Assembly (NCBI RefSeq): GCF_029227915.1
Contig: NC_079886.1
Coordinates: forward strand, 4,402,001 to 4,466,000
Source: Hydractinia symbiolongicarpus
Lineage: Eukaryota > Cnidaria > Hydrozoa > Anthoathecata > Hydractiniidae
Length of the DNA: 64,000 bases
Direction of reading: 5' to 3'
Shown here: positions 1 through 5,972 of the stretch, piece after piece
Numbering within the stretch: the first letter of the stretch is position 1
Layout of the letters: every line of letters begins with the position of its first letter
Notes under the pieces: model-generated
What the model was told of the DNA's origin: nothing
Database searches by the model: none
The model's input: the letters and a program-made list of their open reading frames with translations, nothing else
Program-made: the position numbers and the translations under genes

Positions 1-1
1 G

Positions 2-280
2 GCTCAGGTTATATGGCAACGTAAAAGACAGGAGAGGGTTGACTTTATCAATAAGCAGCTCAGACTTGAGAAGAAGGCCGAGGGTAAATTCACGGAGCTG
101 GATGACGCGATGCGGGAATATAAAAAAGTATTTGGAGGATCACCTCTCACAGATATTCCGCGCAGGCCCGTATTGAGCGACTTTTATACACCCAGCAATG
201 GCCAGCATGAACGGGAATTGGCATTTATCGCGCTAAGCATGATTGGTGTCGGAGGCGCCGTGTGGTATTTCGAAAAATAG
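2..280 (+). CDS. C-terminal fragment of an unknown protein with a hydrophobic tail
   Basis: An open frame runs from the window edge to a TAG at 278-280, giving 92 codons with no start in view. The first 45 residues or so are highly charged and look helical (many K, R and E). A short linker follows, and residues about 73-90 form one hydrophobic stretch with small residues (ending GVGGAVWYF) just before a two-residue charged end, as in a tail-anchored membrane protein. I do not recognise a family. It converges on the 424-residue gene at 335-1609, with a perfect stem-loop between the two ends, which supports it being a real gene of the Polinton. It could be a small virion or membrane protein; that is a guess from position and shape only. 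Confidence 0.5.
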   Translation, partial: AQVIWQRKRQERVDFINKQLRLEKKAEGKFTELDDAMREYKKVFGGSPLTDIPRRPVLSDFYTPSNGQHERELAFIALSMIGVGGAVWYFEK

Positions 281-299
281 TACCATGCCGAGGGTATTA

Positions 300-320
300 T
301 GTTACATGACACATGTAACA
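300..320. terminator. Perfect stem-loop between convergent genes
   Basis: TGTTACATG and CATGTAACA form a perfect 9-bp stem around the loop ACA. It lies 20 bases after the stop of the + strand fragment and 15 bases from the stop of the minus-strand 424-residue gene, so it could serve both 3' ends. Similar stem-loops occur after other genes of this element (2914-2938, 4316-4339, 5122-5145). The role as a transcript 3'-end signal is inferred. Confidence 0.55.
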
Positions 321-334
321 TATATTCAATATCA

Positions 335-1609
335 CTAACGCTTTGTCACCATGTAGGTGTATATCAGACCTCCGATTCCGACTATCAAAGCCCACAGGTT
401 TTGACTCAACCAACCGACCGCTTCCTTTGCTCTATTTAGGATCCATGATACGATGGATCCAATTATACCCGGTAGTGATGCGGCTGCGGCACCGGCTAAT
501 CTACCCAGGAGAGATCCCAGCGCGCTCAGCTTGTTCTTTATCCATTCCCTCGCACCGCCCTCGGTTTTTTCATGATTTTTTGTATTACCGGTGGATGACC
601 CCCCACCCCCAGGCGTCAAAGCTTCTACGAGAAGGCCGATAACCATACCAAATGCCGTTAGTACGCTGACAACAGTGATACCCTGCTCACGGAATAGAGT
701 TCGTATCTTTTCACCCAATGTTGTATCTTTGCTAAGTACCTTGGCGATTGTCTCCTTGATGCTTTTTATTTGACTGTTAAGTTTACCCTTGAGGATATTG
801 ATAATCTCTTGCCGGCCTTTCAACTCATTTTGCAAACCTTTCAACCTTTCTTTCGCTTCATTTTGTTGTTCCTCGGTCATATTTGGTGTGTTTTCCATCT
901 CTTCCAACTTGTTTTTTTCTCTGTCAATATGCTGTTCGAGCTGAACCTTTTTTGCAACTTCATCCTGAAGACTTCCTCTTATGTTTCTCAATGATCTATC
1001 CAACCCTAGCAATTCACGCATAGGATATTCAAATAGATCACCGGTCTGGGTTGCTTCATGGTCTACAGATTGTTTAACCAATGAAATTAAATCTTCCGTA
1101 CTGTTTACCACATCCCCGGATATAGCTTCTAATTCTACATCACTTGCTGTTGTTATTTTAGATGACGAGGGTAATTCTTCTTGTATTTTGTTTAGCTTAG
1201 CAGCTTGTCGGGCTGTAATCTTACCTTTTGGTATGTCAAAGCCTAAATTACGCAGCCTTTTCTTACCTAATATATCTGATATAGTACCGGTGGCCCTTAG
1301 TCTTCCATTGTTTGTCAAAGGTTCGTTTTTATCTCTGTAGTATAATTCACCATCCTTAATTTCAAAAAGGTCTGTATGTAGCACCTCGGGTTTTGACAGG
1401 GATCCTTCAGATAATCTATCATACAACACATCAACCATTTCCCGCAAAACTCTGGTACGTTGAGTGGAGCCTCCTCCGAATGATGTCTCCTCATCAGGTG
1501 TGTGTATCTGCACACGCGTGCGTTCCCTCGGTACCAGAGGTGTGGAGTCATCGGTACCCTCGTCGGGTTGGTCGTGGTCACCAAACGGATCAATATCAAT
1601 GTCCGCCAT
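335..1609 (-). CDS. Unknown 424-residue coiled-coil protein with hydrophobic, glycine-rich C-terminal part
   Basis: The ATG at 1609 is chosen because it begins an acidic, soluble-looking N-terminus (MADIDIDPFG) and leaves 40 bases to the divergent gene at 1650; the frame is open to 1849, but that extension would overlap the neighbour. Layout: acidic N-terminus (1-45), mixed region, long charged heptad-like helix at about 203-297, a hydrophobic segment at 311-330, a Gly/Ser linker at 333-345, then an amphipathic or membrane stretch at about 355-395 and a final hydrophobic segment near 402-420. The C-terminal third, with several Gly/Ala-rich membrane-prone helices, suggests a membrane-embedded or membrane-disrupting virion protein. 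Comparable proteins occur beside PolB and integrase in Polinton-like loci of invertebrates, to my recollection, but I know of no proven function. Confidence 0.75.
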   Translation of the reverse strand: MADIDIDPFGDHDQPDEGTDDSTPLVPRERTRVQIHTPDEETSFGGGSTQRTRVLREMVDVLYDRLSEGSLSKPEVLHTDLFEIKDGELYYRDKNEPLTNNGRLRATGTISDILGKKRLRNLGFDIPKGKITARQAAKLNKIQEELPSSSKITTASDVELEAISGDVVNSTEDLISLVKQSVDHEATQTGDLFEYPMRELLGLDRSLRNIRGSLQDEVAKKVQLEQHIDREKNKLEEMENTPNMTEEQQNEAKERLKGLQNELKGRQEIINILKGKLNSQIKSIKETIAKVLSKDTTLGEKIRTLFREQGITVVSVLTAFGMVIGLLVEALTPGGGGSSTGNTKNHEKTEGGAREWIKNKLSALGSLLGRLAGAAAASLPGIIGSIVSWILNRAKEAVGWLSQNLWALIVGIGGLIYTYMVTKR

Positions 1610-1649
1610 TATTTTATTTAGAGGATAGTTTTTTCCTAATATAATAGAA
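1610..1649. promoter_or_regulatory. Short bidirectional promoter region
   Basis: Only 40 A/T-rich bases separate the divergent start codons of the 424-residue gene (-) and the 161-residue gene (+). It contains TATA-like runs on both strands (TATAATAG ending a few bases before the + start; TTATTTTATTTA next to the minus start). Both genes must take their promoter from here or from within each other's 5' ends. The functional reading is inference. Confidence 0.4.
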
Positions 1650-2135
1650 ATGGCAGAGAGTTCTAGTACCAGAGAAGAAGCGTTTAAAACGGATATATCC
1701 AATTCCCAACTTGAGGAGCTGGTGAAATTACGAGGTAAGTTCCAAGACAGGACACACGAACACGGAGGATCTCTGATCATATGGTCGATTCTGGAGGGAT
1801 TATCCGGAACCGCAGCAATTACCGGCTCGATAGCGACCGCGGTGACCATTATTAGAAATTTGGGCGGTACCCATGGAAATTACATGCGGAATTCGGGTAT
1901 GTGTCTATTGGGCTCGGCTTCCTATGCGGTTACCGCCCAATATGTTAGGACATATCGGGAGAAACTTATCAAATTAAGAGCCGCATATCGCGTTGTACAA
2001 AATGCCATCGATGTTTTCGATAAAACGCTACTCTGGCACACTCGGATCTGTAGAGCCGATTTTGAGAATTTGTGTGATACGTATCATAGAACTCTCAAGA
2101 ATCTGGATAAACTGGATATAGGTTATTTAGAGTAA
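1650..2135 (+). CDS. Unknown small membrane protein, paralogue of the next gene
   Basis: The product is 161 residues. After a polar N-terminus comes NSQLEELVKLRGKF (18-31), a motif shared with the downstream protein (NSQLGELRKLRDKF). Two hydrophobic stretches follow, at about 41-68 (Gly/Ala/Thr-rich) and 82-98, then a basic segment (RTYREKLIKLR) and a helical C-terminus with three Cys. The next gene has the same order of parts: charged helix, two membrane-like segments, basic YR-x-KL motif, helical tail. The pair are therefore diverged duplicates. The gap to the downstream start is 28 bases, so they could be co-transcribed. I recall related proteins from Polinton-like loci of cnidarians, but no function is established. 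Confidence 0.75.
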   Translation: MAESSSTREEAFKTDISNSQLEELVKLRGKFQDRTHEHGGSLIIWSILEGLSGTAAITGSIATAVTIIRNLGGTHGNYMRNSGMCLLGSASYAVTAQYVRTYREKLIKLRAAYRVVQNAIDVFDKTLLWHTRICRADFENLCDTYHRTLKNLDKLDIGYLE

Positions 2136-2163
2136 AGTTTTTTTTCTTTGTAGTAACCACACA

Positions 2164-2751
2164 ATGGCAGAGATTTATCCGAAGCTACCCACGGCTCCCG
2201 AGTATTCGAGCGAGCAGGACAAGTTTAATACTAATACCGTGAACTCTCAACTTGGGGAGCTTAGAAAATTACGTGATAAGTTCAATACAAAATATGAGAA
2301 ATATAACAAGACGCTGCAAAGACTGGTGCTTTTAAATGCCAGCGCCACGGCCCTAACCGTCGCTTCGGGCATAGGTTCGGTGGTAACCGGTGCCACGCTC
2401 ATCGGAATCCCCGCTTCCGTAGGATTGGGAGCCGTAGCACTGTCCGGAACCATTTTCACGGGCTCCGTCATGGCTCTGATTAAAAGATATCGGAGCAAAC
2501 TTGACAAGGTCATGAAATTATATGATGTTGCGACGTCCGCCATCGCCGTGTTTGAAAACTCCGTCTCGCGGGCTCTGAATAATGACGACATTAGTCACAT
2601 TGAATTTCAAACCCTGAGCGGTATATACTACGAAGCTCTGGACAAGATGACGAAAACCGACAGAAAGATGGAGAGCGAAACTCGCAGCCAGTTTGAAAAA
2701 AGTCTAATGGACGAGGTTCAAAGCCTCAGAAGGACCGTAAATCAAGGTTAG
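2164..2751 (+). CDS. Unknown small membrane protein, paralogue of the preceding gene
   Basis: The product is 195 residues. Residues 27-40 carry the shared motif NSQLGELRKLRDKF, followed by a Tyr/Lys-rich helix, a long Gly/Ala/Val-rich hydrophobic region at about 55-106 that can hold two membrane helices with a turn near GIPAS, then KRYRSKLDKVMKLY and a charged, helical C-terminus (to 195). It resembles the 161-residue protein in layout and motif but has a longer C-terminal tail. The ATG at 2164 is the first in frame after the upstream stop. It converges on the integrase gene, with a stem-loop between them. It is a likely structural or membrane-acting protein of the element; that is inference from shape and from its repeated association with such elements. 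Confidence 0.75.
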   Translation: MAEIYPKLPTAPEYSSEQDKFNTNTVNSQLGELRKLRDKFNTKYEKYNKTLQRLVLLNASATALTVASGIGSVVTGATLIGIPASVGLGAVALSGTIFTGSVMALIKRYRSKLDKVMKLYDVATSAIAVFENSVSRALNNDDISHIEFQTLSGIYYEALDKMTKTDRKMESETRSQFEKSLMDEVQSLRRTVNQG

Positions 2752-2951
2752 TGATGTGTGCATGTACACCGCTCGCATATTTCGTGTGCTATTTGAAAAA
2801 TTAATATGTAAGGCGGTTTGTGACATTATGTGGCGCGATCGTCCCCTTTCCCCCCAAGACTGAGCCATAGCGGCCTTACCTGTCAGCCGCCCTGCGCGAT
2901 CCTCGGCACAATCATCTTTACCAGAAACAGGTAAAGATATCGCCCCCCTTT
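2752..2951. other. Convergent intergenic region, 200 bp
   Basis: The region lies between the 3' ends of the 195-residue gene (+) and the integrase (-). It is fairly C-rich in its middle part, has no credible gene, and holds the stem-loop at 2914-2938. The minus-strand frame over 2704-2958 has no recognisable features and is taken as chance. Confidence 0.5.
2914..2938. terminator. Perfect 9-bp stem-loop between convergent genes
   Basis: ATCTTTACC and GGTAAAGAT form a perfect 9-bp stem around AGAAACA. It lies 13 bases beyond the integrase stop and about 160 bases after the 195-residue gene. It matches the pattern seen at the other convergent junction of the element (300-320). Role inferred. 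Confidence 0.5.
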
Positions 2952-3935
2952 TCACCAACCTTGCACATAATCAGGAGGTAATTCTGTATCTTCGGGTATT
3001 AACATCAATTCCTCTTTTACAAAAGCCCGTCCGGGTCCGTCTTGAACATAGTACATTACACGGTTACCAGGTTGCGCTATTACCTCACGCAATCTATATG
3101 TGTTTTTCGACCATATTCTATCGGTTGCCCGTCTCCGCCCATCATCATGCTCTTCACCAGGTTGTAGTAGATATCTATACAGGCCATCCTTAGGTAATTC
3201 TACTTCAGGTGGATAGCTCTCTTGATTAACCAGAGGCACCTCTTTCATTATAATAGCATCTTTTGGCTTCATATCAATCATCTGCGTCTTTGTATCGTTT
3301 AGCCTATCAATCAGTTTATACAGATGCTTAACCCATGTAGATGATACCTTTTCCGAATCATTCAGTTCTTGAGCATCTTGTATTTTGAATAAATTTTCGG
3401 CAAGTATCTTGTTCAACGCCTCAACAAAAGCTGTGTGCGTATGCTTATATTTTGTAGTCGCCCTTTTAATTTCAACCTTATGCTTCTCCAACAGCTTTGT
3501 CACATCTGCTTTGAATTCTGAACCGTTATCACATTGGAAAGTTTTTGGATAAGTTAATGGTCCTGCCTTGTAGATGTCCTCAATCATAGCGGCAACTTCT
3601 TTGGCTTTCTTAGTCCTCAAAGGTCGGGCTACCTTGTATCTGGAAGCAGCATCGATTCCCGACAAAATGTACTTATATTTATTACCATACAGTATGTCAC
3701 CGGGCATGTACAATAAATCGAATTGATGTAAATCATTAGGGGTGGTAACTTCATAATGTGGTCTTTCAACATGTTTTGGAGCGGGTAAATGTACTTGCCA
3801 AAATGCTTGTTTTGATAGCCACTTCCTAATCTCCTTTGGCCTGAAACCGAATCCTCTTAAGCTCTGAACAGCCTTTTGTCCTTTCCATAAATTTTGAGGT
3901 TGATAGTAAGTCTCTTGAAGTTTAGAGTTTGACAT
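2952..3935 (-). CDS. Retroviral-type integrase (DDE) of the Polinton
   Basis: The product is 327 residues, a usual length for Polinton integrases. It should join the element's ends to host DNA. The catalytic triad is visible: D73 in HQFDLLYMPGD, D136 in QCDNGSEF and E172 in AFVEALNK, with 35 residues between the second Asp and the Glu, the classic D,D(35)E spacing. Other core features are GIDAASRY (93-100) on the strand after D73 and KYKHTHTAFVEALN before the helix with E172. The C-terminal part (about 270-320) reads like the small beta-barrel of such integrases. No clear N-terminal HHCC zinc motif is seen. The gene is uninterrupted and all three catalytic residues are present, so the enzyme may be active. 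It diverges from the SAP-like gene at 4035. Confidence 0.93.
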   Translation of the reverse strand: MSNSKLQETYYQPQNLWKGQKAVQSLRGFGFRPKEIRKWLSKQAFWQVHLPAPKHVERPHYEVTTPNDLHQFDLLYMPGDILYGNKYKYILSGIDAASRYKVARPLRTKKAKEVAAMIEDIYKAGPLTYPKTFQCDNGSEFKADVTKLLEKHKVEIKRATTKYKHTHTAFVEALNKILAENLFKIQDAQELNDSEKVSSTWVKHLYKLIDRLNDTKTQMIDMKPKDAIIMKEVPLVNQESYPPEVELPKDGLYRYLLQPGEEHDDGRRRATDRIWSKNTYRLREVIAQPGNRVMYYVQDGPGRAFVKEELMLIPEDTELPPDYVQGW

Positions 3936-4034
3936 GTTTTATTTATGCACACCTTTATTTATCTCCTTTTTTGTTATGATGTGGTACGATAAAAGTGCTT
4001 AAAAGTTTTTACATGTATATGTATATGCCATAAT
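3936..4034. promoter_or_regulatory. Divergent promoter region between integrase and SAP-like gene
   Basis: The region is 99 A/T-rich bases between two divergent start codons. It contains several TATA-like runs (for example ATGTATATGTATATG just before the + start, and TTTATTTATG next to the integrase start). Promoter function for both genes is inferred from position and composition. Confidence 0.4.
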
Positions 4035-4304
4035 ATGTCGGACATGAATACCACACCGGACTACAAATTGATGAAACTGCGAGAGTTGCAAGAGGTTGCT
4101 AAAGCTCGTGGGGTGAAGTATATTTATGGAATGAGAAAGGCTAAACTGGTTGAGGTGATTGAGAAGAATGATCTCGACCCATCCTACACCATCGATCCGG
4201 ATACCAAGCGGGAATGGTATGGATACTGTTCAAGGTGGAGGGTGAACAACAGGGAGGCGTATCTGAAATGTCAAAAACGTTATAACGACAAGAGACCTAA
4301 GTGA
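4035..4304 (+). CDS. Small SAP-like putative DNA-binding protein
   Basis: The product is 89 residues. Residues about 11-46 fit the SAP helix-turn-helix pattern, with LMKLRELQEVAKARGVKY for the first helix and a basic second helix (GMRKAKLVEVIEKND). A Tyr/Trp/Arg-rich tail follows (REWYGYCSRWRVNNREAYLK), which looks nucleic-acid-binding. SAP domains bind A/T-rich DNA in many chromatin and viral proteins. The gene is the first of three SAP-like modules on the + strand that lead into PolB, and its 3' end is partly copied at the end of the following gene (see findings). A role in replication or packaging of the element is a guess. Confidence 0.7.
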   Translation: MSDMNTTPDYKLMKLRELQEVAKARGVKYIYGMRKAKLVEVIEKNDLDPSYTIDPDTKREWYGYCSRWRVNNREAYLKCQKRYNDKRPK

Positions 4305-4315
4305 TTGGGTATTTT

Positions 4316-4339
4316 TTTGTTACTCAGACGAGTAACAAA
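4316..4339. terminator. Perfect 10-bp stem-loop after the SAP-like gene
   Basis: TTTGTTACTC and GAGTAACAAA pair perfectly around the loop AGAC. It starts 12 bases after the stop codon at 4304, following a short T run. A copy with one G-T wobble lies after the next gene (5122-5145). Position and repetition suggest a 3'-end signal. Confidence 0.6.
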
Positions 4340-4340
4340 T

Positions 4341-4540
4341 GTTGGTGGGTGGGTGGGTACCCATGGTGTACCGGTCACGACCCTCTAGGTGTTGGTGGGT
4401 GGGTACCCATGGTGTACCGGTCACGACCCTCTAGGTGTTGGTGGGTGGGTACCTATGGTGCTGGTGGGTGGGTACCCATGGTGTACCGGTCACGACCCTC
4501 TAGGTGTTGGTGGGTGGGTACCCATGGTGCTGGTGGGTGT
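4341..4540 (+). repeat. G-rich minisatellite with 46-bp and 23-bp units
   Basis: Units begin GTTGGTGGGTGGGTACCCAT near 4341, 4391, 4437 and 4506; two short versions (GCTGGTGGGTG...) start near 4460 and 4529. The full unit is 46 bp and the short one 23 bp, exactly half, joined at GGTG. The first unit has an extra GGGT. Each full unit ends with CCGGTCACGACCCTCTAG. One diverged unit is present again near 5154-5192. The frames open across it encode only the repeat and are not taken as genes. Confidence 0.85.
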
Positions 4541-4575
4541 CTTGCGAACGAAGCCCCTCACGATCCTCCACCCCG

Positions 4576-4631
4576 GTTTACGATTTATAAAAACGGCTTA
4601 AAGATCCACAGATCGTATATCACAACCGGGC
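4576..4631 (+). promoter_or_regulatory. TATA-like leader of the double-SAP gene
   Basis: GTTTACGATTTATAAAAA (from 4576) is followed by one copy of a 27-bp motif (4598-4624) and the ATG at 4632. The same block, GTTTACGATTTATAAAAT, occurs at 5281 before the third SAP module. The duplicated TATA-like box with the same spacing to the 27-bp motif supports a promoter; this is inference. Confidence 0.45.
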
Positions 4632-5080
4632 ATGACTTCGAGAAATACAGTTTCCGAATTAATACATCTCGCTAGAGAAAAATCCTCTAGAGAACGCGGC
4701 CTACATCATGGCTACTTAAGGCTCAGAAAGGCCGATCTGATCGAATTTTTGAGACCAACTACCGTTTCAGCACCGGTTAGACCGGTACCCGTGCCGAGAC
4801 CCGTACCGGCACCGAGACCCTCGAGATCCGGTAGTGAACAACCGGGCATGACTTCGAGAAATACAGTTTCCGAATTAATACATCTCGCTAGAGAAAAATC
4901 CTCTAGAGAACGCGGCCTACATCATGGCTACTTAAGGCTCAGAAAGGCCGATCTGATCGAATTTTTGAGACCAACTACCGTTTCAGCACCGGTTAGACCG
5001 GTACCCGTGCCGAGACCCGCCAGACCAGTACCAGCGCCGAGACCCGTACCGGCACCGAGACCCTCGAGATCCGGTAGTGA
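4632..5080 (+). repeat. 216-bp in-frame tandem duplication of a SAP module
   Basis: The sequence from 4632 to 4847 is repeated from 4848, nearly base for base, apart from a 27-base insertion in the second linker. Near-identity implies a recent duplication or gene conversion. Confidence 0.9.
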
Positions 5081-5108
5081 ACAACCGGGAGGCATATCTA
5101 AGACCTAA
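4632..5108 (+). CDS. Protein with two tandem SAP-like modules and Pro/Arg-rich linkers
   Basis: The product is 158 residues. It consists of a module of 72 residues repeated in frame: a SAP-like helix pair (starting MTSRNTVSELIHLARE, then LRLRKADLIEFLRP) followed by a Pro/Val/Ala/Arg linker ending RPSRSGSEQPG. The second copy starts at 4848, exactly 216 bp after the first, is almost identical in DNA, and has a longer linker (extra ARPVPAPRP). The short end GGISKT is not SAP-like and derives from the 3' end of the preceding gene in another frame. The linker matches the one that leads into PolB (RSGSD), so this gene looks like amplified copies of the 5' part of the PolB gene. DNA binding is expected from the domain; the biological role is unknown. 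Confidence 0.65.
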   Translation: MTSRNTVSELIHLAREKSSRERGLHHGYLRLRKADLIEFLRPTTVSAPVRPVPVPRPVPAPRPSRSGSEQPGMTSRNTVSELIHLAREKSSRERGLHHGYLRLRKADLIEFLRPTTVSAPVRPVPVPRPARPVPAPRPVPAPRPSRSGSEQPGGISKT

Positions 5109-5121
5109 GTGATTGGGCATT

Positions 5122-5145
5122 TTTGTTACTCGGACGGGTAACAAA
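5122..5145. terminator. Stem-loop after the double-SAP gene
   Basis: TTTGTTACTC and GGGTAACAAA pair over 10 positions with one G-T wobble around GGAC, 13 bases after the stop at 5108. It is a copy of the stem-loop at 4316-4339, together with the preceding AGACCTAAGTGATTGGG. The pairing is kept despite a change in the stem, which fits function at the RNA level. Confidence 0.55.
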
Positions 5146-5280
5146 TGTGATTCACGACCCTCGAGGTGCCAATGGGTGGGTACCCATGGTGTATCGATGT
5201 ATGTATCACAAAGCGTGTTTTACTACAATTTAGCATGGTGGTTGCCCCACAAACCAGGACACTCACGACCCCCCAACACG

Positions 5281-5298
5281 GTTTACGATTTATAAAAT
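5281..5298 (+). promoter_or_regulatory. TATA-like box before the third SAP module/PolB
   Basis: GTTTACGATTTATAAAAT matches the block at 4576. Here it lies about 120 bases before the ATG at 5417 because the intervening 27-bp motif is present in four copies instead of one. Function inferred. Confidence 0.4.
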
Positions 5299-5300
5299 GG

Positions 5301-5408
5301 CTTAAAGATCCACAGATCGTATATCACCTTAAAGATCCACAGATCGTATATCACCTTAAAGATCCACATATCGTATATCACCTTAAAGATCCACAGATCG
5401 TATATCAT
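5301..5408 (+). repeat. Four tandem copies of a 27-bp motif in a leader region
   Basis: Units start at 5301, 5328, 5355 and 5382 with CTTAAAGATCCACAGATCGT; the third unit has one base changed (ACATATC) and the last base of the fourth differs. A single copy is found at 4598-4624. The array separates a TATA-like box from the ATG at 5417. Confidence 0.95.
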
Positions 5409-5416
5409 ACTTCAAC

Positions 5417-5518
5417 ATGACTTCGAGAAATACCTTTGCTGAATTAAGAAAACTCGCTAAGGAACGCGGCCTACCTGGCTACGCAAAGCTCAGAAAGGCC
5501 GAGATTATCGAATTATAG
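5417..5518 (+). CDS. Third SAP-like module, ending at an in-frame TAG just before PolB
   Basis: The frame opens with ATG at 5417 and gives 33 residues (MTSRNTFAELRKLAKERGLP, then YAKLRKAEIIEL) before a TAG at 5516-5518. It is a shortened SAP-like module, homologous to those at 4632 and 4848; there the same codon is TTG (Leu). The frame continues without any other stop through a Pro/Arg linker into PolB. Either the stop is a recent nonsense change that separated the SAP part from PolB, or the two are made as separate or readthrough products. It may therefore be a tiny protein, a readthrough leader, or a broken 5' end of the polymerase gene. Confidence 0.5.
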   Translation: MTSRNTFAELRKLAKERGLPGYAKLRKAEIIEL

Positions 5519-5800
5519 AGACCAACCGTTGCGTTAAGATCTATACCAGCGTCGAGACCCATACCAGCGTCGAGACCTAGACCGAGACCGATACCGGCAC
5601 CTAGACCGGTGTCGAGACCGATACCGGCACCTAGATACACCGGACCGCCTAGACTCTACAGCCCTTTACCAACATCTAGACCCACCATACATGTACCACC
5701 TACATCAATCAAATCTCTGGGGAGTTTTCTAGGATCCGATGGATCTGTACCCATACCAACACCGAGACCGGGACCTAGACCATTTAGATCTGGCTCTGAC
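5519..5800 (+). other. Open Pro/Arg-rich linker between the TAG and the first PolB ATG
   Basis: The PolB frame is open here for 94 codons with no ATG. It encodes a low-complexity linker (repeats such as RPIPAPRP, SRPIPAS) ending in PFRSGSD directly before the ATG at 5801. The same kind of linker joins the SAP modules of the preceding gene. Its preservation in frame suggests it was translated until recently, or still is by readthrough of the TAG. Confidence 0.6.
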
Positions 5801-5972
5801 ATGGATATTTTTGAGCAGGAAGAAATGGCTAAAACCAGACCTATAGTGAAAAGCAAGTTGATTGAATGGAGAGACTGGTTGACGAAACATGTACCTAAGG
5901 CTATTAAGGATAAAACAACAAAAGCTTTCAAAGCCATGAAGGATAAGATCATGGGTTTGTATAAAAAGGGCA
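5792..5972 (+). repeat. MDIFE module, copy 1 (PolB N-terminus)
   Basis: The module begins GSDMDIFEQEEMAKTRPIVK and continues with a Trp/Lys-rich helical part ending near KDKIMGLYKKG. A second copy lies inside the same gene at 8219-8399. The first 65 bases or so of the two copies are almost identical in DNA, while the rest is clearly diverged. Confidence 0.9.

Noticed and set aside
1610-1849. 80-codon upstream extension of the 424-residue minus-strand frame
   Set aside because: It overlaps the start of the divergent 161-residue gene, has no domain-like composition, and a good ATG with typical acidic N-terminus is at 1609.
2116-2163. Possible stem (GGTTA...TAACC) between the two paralogous small genes
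   Set aside because: Only five pairs with a loop of more than 25 bases; too weak beside the 9-10 bp stems elsewhere.
2704-2958. 84-codon minus-strand frame in the convergent intergenic region
   Set aside because: It overlaps the end of the 195-residue gene and the stem-loop and has no recognisable composition or start context.
4301-4675. Frames of 70-124 codons over the G-rich minisatellite, and 5113-5420
   Set aside because: They translate tandem repeats and leader sequence and have no other features.
5609-5800. Start of PolB at 5609
   Set aside because: The codon there is GTG, not a normal start in an animal nuclear genome; the first ATG in frame after the TAG is at 5801.
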